From: an uncultured Ruminococcus sp.
GTDB taxonomy: Bacteria; Bacillota; Clostridia; Oscillospirales; Ruminococcaceae
DNA: 64,000 nt
Reading direction: 5' to 3'
NCBI RefSeq assembly: GCF_947301925.1
Contig: NZ_CAMYUE010000002.1
Span: 124,001-188,000 of the forward strand
Shown here: piece after piece, positions 1 to 12,893 of the stretch
Layout of the letters: each line of letters begins with the position of its first letter
Position numbering within the stretch: position 1 is the first letter of the stretch
Position numbers and translations under genes: made by a program
The notes under the pieces: model-generated
Told to the model about the DNA's origin: nothing
Databases searched by the model: none
What the model saw: the letters and a program-made list of their open reading frames with translations, nothing else

Positions 1-555
1 CCTTACCTGCTCCGCCGCCTCTGCCGATGAGGGACTTTCGTTTTTCATTGCGCCGAACTCTGCAAACAGAGCCATCATCTCAAGGCTGAGACCGCTTTCC
101 TCCTCCGCAGAACGTCCGCCGTGCTTTTCGGAATACTCCCTGTATTCGGGAGTATCCCCCCACTGTTTTTTTGCCTTTTCGGCATATTCTTCGAGCTTTG
201 ACTTGTCAAATGCAGAAAAATCCACTGCTCTCACTCCTAACATCTTTATTCCGCGAGCGAAGCCGATGAGGTCCTCAAGGTGCTGCTTTTTCAGTTCAAG
301 AAGCTCTATCTGCTGTTCAAGAGCCTTTTCGCGGTCGAAATCCGCGGCTCCCATTATGCGGATAATATCCTTCAGTGGGAATTCCAGCTCCCTGAACAGG
401 AGTATCTGCTGCAATCTTTCCAGCGCTGCATAGTCATACAGCCTGTAGCCTCCCTCGGTGTGACCCGACGGACTCAGCAGCCCTATCCTGTCATAGTATC
501 TGAGAGTGCGTATACTCACTCCCGCAAGCTCGCTTACCTGTCTGACTGTCATCAT
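1..555 (-). CDS. MerR-family regulator, TipA-like (3' end cut by window edge)
   Basis: DNA-binding transcription activator. The reading frame starts at ATG 555 (an alternative ATG is the next codon) behind a GAGGAGG ribosome site and stays open to base 1, so only about 185 residues are visible. The N-terminus has the MerR winged-helix signature (VSELAGVSIRTLRYYDRIGL, then SGYRLYDY-like GGYRLYDYAAL) and a dimerisation helix rich in Glu/Leu/Gln. Beyond residue about 120 the sequence (Trp-Gly-Asp-Thr-Pro-Glu-Tyr, EYSEKHGG) resembles the start of a TipAS ligand-binding domain, which in TipA and SkgA relatives binds drugs or other ligands. The gene has its own MerR-type promoter, so autoregulation is likely. 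Ligand unknown. Confidence 0.88.
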   Translation of the reverse strand, partial: MMTVRQVSELAGVSIRTLRYYDRIGLLSPSGHTEGGYRLYDYAALERLQQILLFRELEFPLKDIIRIMGAADFDREKALEQQIELLELKKQHLEDLIGFARGIKMLGVRAVDFSAFDKSKLEEYAEKAKKQWGDTPEYREYSEKHGGRSAEEESGLSLEMMALFAEFGAMKNESPSSAEAAEQVR

Positions 556-582
556 AAATATGACCTCCTCTCGTGTGATATC

Positions 583-613
583 AGTATAGACCATGACGCA
601 GCGTCAGAGTCAA
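583..613 (-). promoter_or_regulatory. MerR-type promoter with 19-bp spacer and operator dyad
   Basis: Reading the minus strand, the -35 TTGACT (613-608) and -10 TATACT (588-583) are separated by 19 bp, the over-long spacing that MerR activators correct by twisting DNA. The spacer contains a perfect dyad TGACGC-A-GCGTCA at 594-606. It lies directly upstream of the MerR gene, so it is probably the regulator's own operator. Confidence 0.8.
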
Positions 614-670
614 TACTGTTTTCTGATCTTTGTAGGAATGCACAAAAAACAGTTTGTGAAATTATAAAAT

Positions 671-696
671 ATGCACCCGACCTGGATCGGGTGCAT
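671..696 (-). terminator. Rho-independent terminator of the LRR-protein gene
   Basis: A 10-bp inverted repeat (ATGCACCCGA / TCGGGTGCAT, 6-base loop) is followed on the minus strand by an AT-rich tract with TTTT. It sits just after the stop of the leucine-rich-repeat gene. Confidence 0.7.
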
Positions 697-738
697 AATA
701 TCATATATTTCTCATGTTTTCAGAATGACCGCTACCGA

Positions 739-1626
739 TCAATAAATACCATGAAGTGCGTTGTAGTAAGACATATACATCTTTACATTGTCGTTGTAAA
801 GAGTTGTCTCATAGGGAGTTACATAATCCCTGATCCACTGGTGGATATAGGGCTGACCAGCCTTTGTAGCCCAGATACGGAAACCGTTGAGTTTATCAAG
901 GTTGCTTGCGCCTCTGAAGCCGTGATGGCTGAAAGCGTATGTGAGGTTTGAATACTCTGTATCAATGTTTAACAGATTCTCACAGCCGCTGAATGCATCG
1001 GAATTGATCCTCCATGTGCCGGGGAGTGATACTTCACTGAAGTTATGGCAGTTAAGGAACGCATTTGAGCCGATAGTCCTTGTGCCGCTGATAGCATAAG
1101 GAATATTGAACGAAGAGATATTGCTGTTTTCAAAAGCATTTGCACCGACAGTCGTAAGGCCTGTGGGAATGTAGAAGGAAATAAGGCTGTTTGTATTCTT
1201 GAACGCTCTTGCACCGATAGATGTTACGCCGGGTGAGAGTGTCATGTACTTGAGATTGCTGCAGTTCATGCAGAACTCAGAAGGTACAGAACCGATGCCT
1301 CTGGGGATAGTAAGGCTTACAAGCTGACCCTGGTTCTTGAAAGCACCTGAGCCGAAGCTTGTAACTGAATGGCTGTCGATAGCCTCGGGAACGATAACGG
1401 TTGATTCATTTCCGAGATACTTTGTTACCCTGCAGGTATAAGTGCTTGTAAATTCGATCCTCCATTTTCCGTCACTTGATACATGATCAGCTGCGGAAGC
1501 AGAAATTGTATTTGTGGGGATGATCTTGCTGATAACGTTTGAACCTGCACCTGCTGTTGCAGATGTGATAAGTGTAAGTGCCATTAAAGATGATACGATC
1601 TTTTTTGATTTGATGCTAAAACTCAT
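739..1626 (-). CDS. Secreted leucine-rich-repeat (BspA-type, LRR_5) protein
   Basis: A 295-residue exported protein. Residues 1-46 form a signal peptide (basic start, hydrophobic stretch, Ala-Ser-Ala-Ala end). About residues 75-230 carry BspA-type repeats of roughly 23 residues with the recurring pattern IGxxAFxNxxxLxxFxIPxG (for example at SIGARAFKN and TVGANAFEN). Such repeats mediate binding to surfaces or host matrix in BspA relatives; no catalytic domain is visible. The C-terminal 60 residues (rich in Tyr, His, Trp) do not look like repeats and I do not recognise them. There is no sortase motif or dockerin, so it is probably released or held by unknown means. It is monocistronic, with a consensus promoter and terminator. 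Confidence 0.85.
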   Translation of the reverse strand: MSFSIKSKKIVSSLMALTLITSATAGAGSNVISKIIPTNTISASAADHVSSDGKWRIEFTSTYTCRVTKYLGNESTVIVPEAIDSHSVTSFGSGAFKNQGQLVSLTIPRGIGSVPSEFCMNCSNLKYMTLSPGVTSIGARAFKNTNSLISFYIPTGLTTVGANAFENSNISSFNIPYAISGTRTIGSNAFLNCHNFSEVSLPGTWRINSDAFSGCENLLNIDTEYSNLTYAFSHHGFRGASNLDKLNGFRIWATKAGQPYIHQWIRDYVTPYETTLYNDNVKMYMSYYNALHGIY

Positions 1627-1666
1627 TATTATATTCTCCTTGTAAAGTTACTGTCGCGACAAGCAT

Positions 1667-1695
1667 ATCATACCATAGTTTTCGTAATTTGTCAA
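1667..1695 (-). promoter_or_regulatory. Sigma-A promoter of the LRR-protein gene
   Basis: Minus strand TTGACA (1695-1690), 17-bp spacer, TATGAT (1672-1667). A 10-bp perfect palindrome TGTCGCGACA (1652-1661) overlaps the expected transcription start and could be an operator. Confidence 0.85.
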
Positions 1696-1840
1696 GTATT
1701 TTTTACAAAAAGTATAAAAGTTAACTTGCACATAATTAGGTCTTATTTAACGCAATGGGTTATAAAACTGCTCCACAGCACCGTGATCCGCCTATCTCTT
1801 CATCATACTGTGTCAGACAAATGAAAAAAATTCAAAGCGA

Positions 1841-1869
1841 TTGACCTGTATCCGCTTTGATGATATAAT
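1841..1869 (+). promoter_or_regulatory. Sigma-A promoter of the alarmone synthetase gene
   Basis: TTGACC (1841-1846), 17 bp, TATAAT (1864-1869), about 34 bases before the start codon. Confidence 0.85.
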
Positions 1870-1902
1870 AAAGATACCATAAGAAAACAAAGGGGATAGA
1901 CC

Positions 1903-2598
1903 ATGAATAACAACACCGATATAATACGAACGCTCCACGAGCTGGCGGAGGCGGATATGTCAGAGGCAGAATTCCTTCAGTCCGTGGAAAACAATATGGT
2001 GCCCATGCAGCAGTTCTTCACCTATTACAAGTGTGCCATAATGGAGATAGAGACCAAGTTCCGCGTGCTCAACGAGCAGTTCTCCCTTAACGGAGAGAGC
2101 AATCCCATTGAGTTCATACAGTCCAGGATAAAAAGCTATTCAAGCATTTTCCGCAAGATCATGACAAGGCACATTCCACGCAACATAGAGGCAGTTGCCC
2201 GTGATATCAACGATATCGCAGGCATAAGGGTGGTGTGCTCGTTCGTGCAGGACATATACCGTCTCGCGGACTGCTTCCTTCAGCAGGAAGATATCACCCT
2301 CATCGAAAAAAAGGACTACATAAAGGAACCCAAGCCCAACGGCTACAGGAGCCTCCACCTCATCGTAGCGGTGCCCATCTTCCTTGAAAACGAGAAGCGT
2401 CTTGTGAAGGCCGAGGTGCAGCTCCGCACCATTGCCATGGACTTCTGGGCAAGCCTTGAGCATAAGCTGCGCTACAAGAAGGACCTTCCGCCATACAAGC
2501 TTGACCTGCTCACCGACGACCTGAAAAGATGCGCCGATCAGAGCGCCGAGTGGGACAGCCGTATGCAGGACATAAAAAACATACTTGAAAGCGACTGA
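1903..2598 (+). CDS. Small alarmone synthetase (RelQ/YjbM-like GTP pyrophosphokinase)
   Basis: Cytoplasmic (p)ppGpp synthetase of the small, single-domain class. At 231 residues it has only the RelA_SpoT synthetase domain; the hydrolase, TGS and ACT domains of long Rel are absent. Visible hallmarks are the R-x-K-S-Y-S-S substrate loop near residues 69-75, the IAGIRVVCSF strand, the EPKPNGYRSLHL G-loop/active-site motif, and EVQLRTIAMDFWASLEHKLRYKK with the catalytic Glu and Gln. RelQ proteins make (p)ppGpp when their gene is induced by cell-wall or other stress. It is preceded by AAAGGGG and its own promoter and followed by a terminator, so it is monocistronic. Confidence 0.92.
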   Translation: MNNNTDIIRTLHELAEADMSEAEFLQSVENNMVPMQQFFTYYKCAIMEIETKFRVLNEQFSLNGESNPIEFIQSRIKSYSSIFRKIMTRHIPRNIEAVARDINDIAGIRVVCSFVQDIYRLADCFLQQEDITLIEKKDYIKEPKPNGYRSLHLIVAVPIFLENEKRLVKAEVQLRTIAMDFWASLEHKLRYKKDLPPYKLDLLTDDLKRCADQSAEWDSRMQDIKNILESD

Positions 2599-2603
2599 GC
2601 TTC

Positions 2604-2646
2604 GCCCCCGTTCTTTAGCAGAGTGGGGGCTTTTTTGGTAAAATCC
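2604..2646 (+). terminator. Terminator of the alarmone synthetase gene
   Basis: Stem GCCCCC (2604-2609) / GGGGGC (2635-2640) followed by six T (2641-2646). Confidence 0.85.
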
Positions 2647-2699
2647 TGTCATTAATTCCCTCACAGCGCCAAAAATACACCTTATCTTTAATTTTTCTG

Positions 2700-2728
2700 T
2701 TGCATTCCATGCTTTTTTATGATATATT
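2700..2728 (+). promoter_or_regulatory. Promoter of the GH2 beta-galactosidase gene
   Basis: TTGCAT (2700-2705), 17 bp, TATATT (2723-2728), about 83 bases before the start codon. Confidence 0.65.
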
Positions 2729-2766
2729 AGACATAATAAGAGGATACACTCCGCAAAAACATATAA

Positions 2767-7095
<4,329 letters not shown>

Positions 7096-7106
7096 CAGCA
7101 ATATCA

Positions 7107-7140
7107 GCCCCGATGCACGGAAAGCATCGGGGCTTGCTTT
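7107..7140 (+). terminator. Terminator of the GH2 gene
   Basis: Perfect 10-bp stem GCCCCGATGC / GCATCGGGGC (7107-7116 / 7124-7133) followed by TTGCTTT. Confidence 0.88.
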
Positions 7141-7184
7141 ACACCGCCGCTGAAATATGCTACAATATATCCGAGGTGATATCC

Positions 7185-7538
7185 ATGAACATCGAATACA
7201 TACACGAGCCTACCGACCTCCAGTGTGGACAGGCCGTTCTGGCAATGGTGCTGGGTAAAACTCCCGAATACATCTGTGAGCTGCTGGATAACGACCGCGA
7301 GACCGACCTGAAGGAGATGAAACGTACTTTCCGTTCCCACGGGGTATGGATATCCGACGAGAGAAAACAGGCACAGTCAAAAGCCGACCTTCCTCCCCTT
7401 GCGCTCCTCAGCCTGGAAACTCCCCGCTGCTGGCACTGGTCCCTGTACTGCGAGGGCACCTTCTACGATCCCGAGCACGGCGTACTTGACGATTTCCCTC
7501 AGTGCAGCAGGAAATACTACTGGGAGCTGAAGCTGTGA
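7185..7538 (+). CDS. Mini C39-like cysteine peptidase domain protein
   Basis: A 117-residue cytoplasmic protein with no signal peptide. It resembles the peptidase C39 / papain-like fold. A Cys-box DLQCGQAVLAMVLG gives Cys14, and HWSLY-x6-YDPEHGV gives His84 and Asp95, the expected triad order. In ABC bacteriocin exporters such a domain trims leader peptides; here it stands alone, with no transporter or precursor peptide nearby, so its substrate is unknown. Start ATG 7185 is chosen because GAGGTGAT precedes it at the right distance; an earlier in-frame ATG (7113) lies inside the terminator of the previous gene. An extended -10 (TGCTACAAT, 7158-7166) lies just upstream. Confidence 0.7.
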   Translation: MNIEYIHEPTDLQCGQAVLAMVLGKTPEYICELLDNDRETDLKEMKRTFRSHGVWISDERKQAQSKADLPPLALLSLETPRCWHWSLYCEGTFYDPEHGVLDDFPQCSRKYYWELKL

Positions 7539-7588
7539 CCGTTCTCACAGCCGACTGTCAATTTATCTGAACTGTAATAATATATTTA

Positions 7589-7617
7589 TTGACAGCTTAC
7601 GTCAAAAGTGGTAAAAT
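7589..7617 (+). promoter_or_regulatory. Sigma-A promoter of the lipoprotein-radA pair
   Basis: TTGACA (7589-7594), 17 bp, TAAAAT (7612-7617), followed by a GGGAGG ribosome site before ATG 7650. Confidence 0.82.
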
Positions 7618-7649
7618 AATCATATGCAGATATTTGGGAGGAAACAACA

Positions 7650-8711
7650 ATGAAACTAAACAGAATTCTATCGGTACTTGCGGCAGGAGCTGTTCTGACT
7701 GCCTGTGCCGGATGCAGTAATACAAAGAAATCAGTAAGCTCGGAGGTTGATCCTCTCGCTCCCAAGACCGCTCCCCAGAACGTTACCTTCGACTGGCAGG
7801 AGCCCTTTGAGACCGTTATAATGGCGTTCAAGACCTCCGACAGATGCACTGACACTTCCATGTTCGAGATACGCGACCTTACAGGCGACGACATTCCCGA
7901 GCTGATAATCTCCCCCTCCGATGACGTTGCTTCAAAGTGCGAGGTATACCGTCTCATCGGAAGCAGAGCCGACCTTATCACCAATGCAGGCTCCTACGGC
8001 ACTCTGGACTATATCCCCTCGGAGAACGCTATCGGCTTCTCATACGAGGGCGAGGGCTTCACAATGGGAGAATACCAGACCTATCAGGACGGCAGCTTCT
8101 CCACAGCCGTAAGCTTCTACACGAACGCAGGCAGCGCCGCTTCGGGAGCCGTTATCTTCTACAAGATAAACGACGAGGACGTTACCCTTGCCAAGTATCA
8201 GGAGGCCCTTATCCCCTATCAGGACGTATTCACCGTAAAGGTAGGCAGAAAGTATTCTCTTGGCACCAACGCCGTGAATTATGCCATCCGCCGCAGCAAG
8301 TGCTGGAACGATGTGCTCACGGACGAGCAGAAGCAGCTCTACAAAGACAAGCTCACGGAGATAATGAACAGCTCAGACCTCCACGACGCAGCCTTTGAGA
8401 TAGTAGACCTTGATCTCAACGAGCTTCCCGAGATAGTGGTATCAACAGGTCTCCTCAACGATTCCGAGACACGCATACTCTACCTGGACACCGACGGCGT
8501 AAAGGAGCTAACGGTAACATCTGACGCCGATGGCGGAATACAGTTCGATGTGAACTCCAAGATATTCTTTGCTTCGGATTACTACGGATCAATACAGTGC
8601 TGGTCAATGGCAGGCTCGGATATCAGCAGCTTCCAGCCCTCAGACAGCACCCTGCGCTGCGGCAGAGAGTTCAACCTCAACGCAGAAAACATAGAAAAGG
8701 CCTTGCTCTGA
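7650..8711 (+). CDS. Lipoprotein of unknown function with FG-GAP-like acidic motifs
   Basis: A 353-residue exported lipoprotein: basic start, hydrophobic core, and a lipobox with candidate Cys19 (LTAC) or Cys22. The mature part has two halves. Each begins with an acidic, calcium-loop-like stretch typical of FG-GAP/VCBS-like repeats (DLTGDDIPELIIS near residue 74, and VDLDLNELPEIVVS near residue 252). These suggest a beta-propeller-like or calcium-binding fold, but I cannot name a function. It ends 11 bases before radA, whose ribosome site follows its stop, so the two are probably co-transcribed; a functional link is not evident. Confidence 0.75.
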   Translation: MKLNRILSVLAAGAVLTACAGCSNTKKSVSSEVDPLAPKTAPQNVTFDWQEPFETVIMAFKTSDRCTDTSMFEIRDLTGDDIPELIISPSDDVASKCEVYRLIGSRADLITNAGSYGTLDYIPSENAIGFSYEGEGFTMGEYQTYQDGSFSTAVSFYTNAGSAASGAVIFYKINDEDVTLAKYQEALIPYQDVFTVKVGRKYSLGTNAVNYAIRRSKCWNDVLTDEQKQLYKDKLTEIMNSSDLHDAAFEIVDLDLNELPEIVVSTGLLNDSETRILYLDTDGVKELTVTSDADGGIQFDVNSKIFFASDYYGSIQCWSMAGSDISSFQPSDSTLRCGREFNLNAENIEKALL

Positions 8712-8722
8712 TGAGGTAAAAT

Positions 8723-10099
8723 ATGGCAAGATCAAAATATATCTACACCTGTAACCAATGCGGATATGAAAGCTCCAAATGGAACGGAAAATGCCCTTCC
8801 TGCGGCGCGTGGAACAGCTTTGAGGAGGATATCGCAGATATCTCTCCCTCAGGGGGACGCGGCGCTGCTTCACAGGGAGGCGCCGCCGACCTGTCCGACA
8901 ATATCCTCGAACTGGAGGATATCGGAGCCGACAGCGATATCCGCTACGACACAGGTATCGGAGAGCTGAACAGGGTACTCGGCGGAGGGCTTGTGAAAGG
9001 CTCTCTTGTTCTTCTCGGCGGCGAGCCGGGCATCGGAAAAAGCACCATACTCCTTCAGATATGCCAGTTTCTCGGCGAGGAGCACTCGGTACTGTATATA
9101 TCGGGAGAGGAATCCGCAAGGCAGATAAAGCTCCGCGCCAGGCGCCTGGGCGTTGACACGGAGAATCTGTATATCCTTACCGCCACCGACGCAGAGGCGG
9201 TATCGCAGACCATCGCCTCCAGCGCTCCCGATATCGCCATAATAGACTCCATACAGACCATGAGCATAGGAAGGATAACCTCCAGCCCCGGAAGCCTTAC
9301 GCAGGTAAGGGAATGTACCAATCTTTTCATGCATACCGCCAAGGATCAGGAGATCCCCATAATCATAGTAGGCCACGTCAACAAGGACGGCGCTATCGCA
9401 GGTCCCAAGGTCATGGAGCACATCGTTGACGCGGTGCTCTACTTTGAGGGCGAGCGCCACCAGAGCTACCGTATACTCCGAGCGGTCAAGAACCGTTTCG
9501 GCTCCACCAACGAGATAGGCGTGTTCGAGATGCTGGACAAGGGGCTCCGCGAGGTATCAAACCCCTCACAGATGCTTCTTGAAGGACGTCCACATAACGT
9601 ATCGGGCACCTGTGTGGCCTGCGTCATGGAGGGCAGCAGACCTATACTTGCGGAGGTGCAGGCTCTTGCGGCCAAGACCAGCTATTCCGCTCCGAGACGT
9701 ATGGCCACGGGCTTTGACTTCAACAGGCTCAGCATAATCATAGCCGTGCTGGAAAAGCGTCTGGGCATATATATGGGAACTCTTGACGTATACCTGAACA
9801 TCGTAGGCGGCTTCCGTCTGGACGAGCCCGCAGGCGATCTTCCCGTTGCAATGGCTCTGTATTCGGGAATAATGGACAAGCAGATAGACGAGCAGCTCAT
9901 AGCCTTCGGGGAGATAGGTCTGGGCGGCGAGATACGCTCGGTATCGCATATAGTTCAGCGTATCCGCGAGGCAGAACGCATGGGCTTCCGCACCTGCATA
10001 GTGCCGAAGCAGTCCATGTCCTCCATAGACCCGGGGGACTACGATATAGACATCATACCCGCAGCCACTCTGAAGCAGGCCTTTGCGGTGATAAAATAG
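8723..10099 (+). CDS. radA: DNA repair protein RadA (Sms)
   Basis: Cytoplasmic RecA-like ATPase that drives branch migration in recombinational repair. At 458 residues it has the family length and full architecture: an N-terminal C4 zinc finger (Cys10, Cys13, Cys24, Cys27); a RecA-type core with Walker A GGEPGIGKST (99-108); the RadA-specific KNRFG motif followed by STNEIG; and a C-terminal Lon-protease-like domain (VGGFRLDEPAGDLPVAMAL) without proteolytic function in known homologues. Start ATG 8723 follows a GATGAGGT site. It is the second gene after the lipoprotein and ends at a clear terminator. Confidence 0.97.
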   Translation: MARSKYIYTCNQCGYESSKWNGKCPSCGAWNSFEEDIADISPSGGRGAASQGGAADLSDNILELEDIGADSDIRYDTGIGELNRVLGGGLVKGSLVLLGGEPGIGKSTILLQICQFLGEEHSVLYISGEESARQIKLRARRLGVDTENLYILTATDAEAVSQTIASSAPDIAIIDSIQTMSIGRITSSPGSLTQVRECTNLFMHTAKDQEIPIIIVGHVNKDGAIAGPKVMEHIVDAVLYFEGERHQSYRILRAVKNRFGSTNEIGVFEMLDKGLREVSNPSQMLLEGRPHNVSGTCVACVMEGSRPILAEVQALAAKTSYSAPRRMATGFDFNRLSIIIAVLEKRLGIYMGTLDVYLNIVGGFRLDEPAGDLPVAMALYSGIMDKQIDEQLIAFGEIGLGGEIRSVSHIVQRIREAERMGFRTCIVPKQSMSSIDPGDYDIDIIPAATLKQAFAVIK

Positions 10100-10104
10100 C
10101 CTTT

Positions 10105-10134
10105 AAAGATGATACCGGGTGTATCATCTTTTTT
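10105..10134 (+). terminator. Terminator of radA
   Basis: Perfect 11-bp stem AAAGATGATAC / GTATCATCTTT (10105-10115 / 10121-10131) running into a T tract. Confidence 0.88.
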
Positions 10135-10135
10135 G

Positions 10136-10164
10136 TTGCTATTTGTCGGTCATTATGCTATAAT
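10136..10164 (+). promoter_or_regulatory. Promoter of the GH43-like gene
   Basis: TTGCTA (10136-10141), 17 bp, TATAAT (10159-10164) with an extended TGC just before the -10. It begins inside the tail of the radA terminator. Confidence 0.7.
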
Positions 10165-10206
10165 TAGGGTAACAGCATCGTTATTAAAATATAAAGGAGG
10201 CAAAAT

Positions 10207-12750
10207 ATGAAAATAAGTTCAAGGATACTGTCCCTTGCCGCAGCTGCGGCACTGCTGTTTTCGGCCGCTCCCCTGCTCCCCGATAACGCACGGGCAGCAG
10301 GACAGAGCCCCTCGTCATCTGTATCCGACGAGATAGGTCTGGCGGGGAACCTATACACCATATCCGACAGCGGCAGAGCCGATCACGCGGAGCTGCAATG
10401 GGCGACCACACTTTCCGCACAGAGCTATGTGCTGTACCGCTCCACAGACAAGAGCAGCGGCTTCGTACCCGTATACGAGGGCACAGGCACCTCATGGCAG
10501 GACAACGACATGGCCATAGGTCAGACCTACTACTATCAGCTGAAGGTAAAGGACAAGAACGGAGAGAGCTTCTCCTCCGTAAAGGAGCTTGCTCCCTGTG
10601 CACTCCCGTCGGGACTGAGCACCTACGACAACCAGAAGGGCAGCAATCTCGTCTATGAGACAAGCGGCTACAAGGTAGGCGACACCTACTACAGCTATTC
10701 CCTGAAAAAGCACGCAGGCAAGGACGACATATACCTTGCGGAGACCACCTCAAAGGACGGAAAATGGTTCTCCAACGAGAAAAATGTGGCGGACAGCTCC
10801 CAGAATTCGGCACTGGCAAGCTGTAAGATTGAGTCCGTTCACATCGACTATATCCCCGCTAAGAACAAGGTAGTCGTATGGGCGCACTGGGAAAAGCCCA
10901 GCGGCTACAGCGACGGAAAGGCACTGGTCATCACAGGCACTCCCGGCGGACAGTTCACGGTGCATCACGTTTACAATCCGCTGGATATACAGGTGCGGGA
11001 TATGGCCATCTTCTTTGACGACGACGGCACGGGCTATCTCATAGCCGCCGCCAACAAGGAGGGACAGGGCGCAAACGCCACCATGTACATCTTCCGTATG
11101 AACGAGGACTACAGCGACGTCACCAAGGTAGTGAAAACGCTGTTTGAGGATCAGTACAGGGAGTTCCCCAACCTTATCAAGAAGGACGGCTACTACTTCC
11201 TGTTCACATCACAGGCAGCAGGCTGGTATCCCAGCAGCGGCGCCTACAGCGTCGCCACCGATATCGCAGGCGAATGGAGCGGCCTGCGCAGCATAGGAAA
11301 CAGCTCCACATTCTCCTCACAGTCGGGCTGGATAGTGAATATGCAGGACAGGAACTACCTCATGCACGCCTACCGCTGGCTGAGAGCCTCGGAGACCAGC
11401 GGCACCACGCTTTGCCCGCTGTACTTCGACAAGGGCTTTGCATTCTATAACTACTATCCATACTTCAAGTACAACACCTCTACGGGAGACCTCTTCCCCG
11501 TTCAGCAGGGACAGCTTCTCTCGCAGGACAGGCCTGCCTCCTCATCACTGGCGGCAAAGGGCGGAAGCGCCCCTGCGCAGGCAGTGGACGGCTCATATCA
11601 GTCCTCCTTCAACGCTATCGGCGACTATAAGAAATGGCCGTTCTATTTGCAGGTGGACCTGGAACAGGTCTGCGACCTTGCGAATATACAGACCTCATGG
11701 TACATATGCAAGGGCTCAGAGGGCTACTATACCTATACCGTGGAGGGCAGCACCGACGGCATAAACTGGACGCAGTTCCTCGACCATACCAACAAGAGCA
11801 GCGAGACCGTCAGCAAGACCTACGGCTTCAACAGCGATATGCTCAAGGGCAGGGCAAGATATGTCAGGCTCAATGTAAAGGGAGCGACTCTCCAGAACAA
11901 TCCCGACAACAACTGGTACAATCCCCAGATATACGAGATGAAGATATTCGGCACCCCCGTCACCGATGCGGAAAGGCCGTCGCCCTATATCGACCTGAAC
12001 TTTGAAGGCGATACGGGCAACCTCTATCTCGGCAGCGGAGCTTCCGTAAAACAGGACGCACAGAAGGGCGGAGTCCTTTACCTCGACGGAAGCGACGGCT
12101 CATATGCGGAGCTTCCCGCAGGTATGCTGGACGGCTGCCGCGACTACACCGTAAGTATGGATATAAAGTCAGAGTCCGAGGGCAATTTCTTCACCTTTGC
12201 CGCAGGACAGAACGACGAGAAGTATGTATTCTTCCGCGTTGCACAGGATAAGTTCAGATTTGCGGCAACTACCGATTCATGGCGTGACGAGACCGTAATT
12301 GAACGCAACGCAGACGGTACGCAGTGGCACAATTACACCATGGTGTTCAGCGGCGCTGCAACAAAGCTGTATATTGACGGGGAATTCGTCACCGGGACTA
12401 CCGGGACACACGGACAGATAGCGGATATGGGCTCGGGAAACACCTGCTATATCGGTAAGTCATACTACAAAGACGATACCTGCTTCAAGGGATATATCGA
12501 CAACCTGAAGATATACAAGCAGGCTCTCACCGACGCGGAGATAAGGGGCGGAGAAGCTCATCCTCAGCCTGTGAAGGGCGATGTCAACAACGACGGCTCG
12601 CTCAGGGTCTCAGACCTTGTGGCCATGCAGAGCTTCCTGCTTGGCAAAGGCAGTCTTGAAGCTCCCATGAACGGCGACTTCTGCGAGGACGGCGTCATAG
12701 ATGTATTCGATCTGACAGCCATGAGGAAGTATATGCTCCGCATGAGCTGA
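10207..12750 (+). CDS. Secreted GH43-like glycosidase with FN3, CBM32, LamG and dockerin modules
   Basis: An 847-residue secreted modular enzyme. Order: signal peptide (1-31); a fibronectin III-like module (about 58-128); a GH43-type five-bladed propeller (about 140-430), with MAIFFDDDGTGYLIAA and REFPNLIKKDGYYFLFTS, blocks that resemble GH43 subfamilies 24/34 (exo-beta-1,3-galactanases and arabinan-active enzymes); an F5/8 type C (CBM32-like) module (about 440-588); a LamG-like module (about 595-785); and a C-terminal dockerin (791-847). I cannot fix the catalytic triad with certainty, so the substrate is inferred. Its dockerin (GDVNNDGSLRVSDLVAMQ) belongs to a different sequence group from the other three dockerins here, which may mean a different cohesin partner. 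Confidence 0.83.
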   Translation: MKISSRILSLAAAAALLFSAAPLLPDNARAAGQSPSSSVSDEIGLAGNLYTISDSGRADHAELQWATTLSAQSYVLYRSTDKSSGFVPVYEGTGTSWQDNDMAIGQTYYYQLKVKDKNGESFSSVKELAPCALPSGLSTYDNQKGSNLVYETSGYKVGDTYYSYSLKKHAGKDDIYLAETTSKDGKWFSNEKNVADSSQNSALASCKIESVHIDYIPAKNKVVVWAHWEKPSGYSDGKALVITGTPGGQFTVHHVYNPLDIQVRDMAIFFDDDGTGYLIAAANKEGQGANATMYIFRMNEDYSDVTKVVKTLFEDQYREFPNLIKKDGYYFLFTSQAAGWYPSSGAYSVATDIAGEWSGLRSIGNSSTFSSQSGWIVNMQDRNYLMHAYRWLRASETSGTTLCPLYFDKGFAFYNYYPYFKYNTSTGDLFPVQQGQLLSQDRPASSSLAAKGGSAPAQAVDGSYQSSFNAIGDYKKWPFYLQVDLEQVCDLANIQTSWYICKGSEGYYTYTVEGSTDGINWTQFLDHTNKSSETVSKTYGFNSDMLKGRARYVRLNVKGATLQNNPDNNWYNPQIYEMKIFGTPVTDAERPSPYIDLNFEGDTGNLYLGSGASVKQDAQKGGVLYLDGSDGSYAELPAGMLDGCRDYTVSMDIKSESEGNFFTFAAGQNDEKYVFFRVAQDKFRFAATTDSWRDETVIERNADGTQWHNYTMVFSGAATKLYIDGEFVTGTTGTHGQIADMGSGNTCYIGKSYYKDDTCFKGYIDNLKIYKQALTDAEIRGGEAHPQPVKGDVNNDGSLRVSDLVAMQSFLLGKGSLEAPMNGDFCEDGVIDVFDLTAMRKYMLRMS

Positions 12751-12756
12751 AGGCAG

Positions 12757-12785
12757 AACGCGCTCTGAAAACGAGCGCGTTTTGT
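12757..12785 (+). terminator. Terminator of the GH43-like gene
   Basis: Perfect 9-bp stem AACGCGCTC / GAGCGCGTT (12757-12765 / 12773-12781) followed by TTGTT. Confidence 0.82.
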
Positions 12786-12893
12786 TATGTCACCAGCTTA
12801 CTATAAATCAGTCCATTTTGCTATATTTTTTCACTGCAAAAAGTTATAATAATGCCATAAGATATCAACTACTATCCTCAAGGAGGACCAAAC

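Noticed and set aside
280-951. Plus-strand 223-codon open frame
   Set aside because: It runs antisense to the MerR and LRR genes and across their promoter and terminator, with no ribosome site.
7113-7184. Upstream in-frame start of the C39-like gene
   Set aside because: The ATG is inside the terminator stem of the GH2 gene; ATG 7185 has a good ribosome site.
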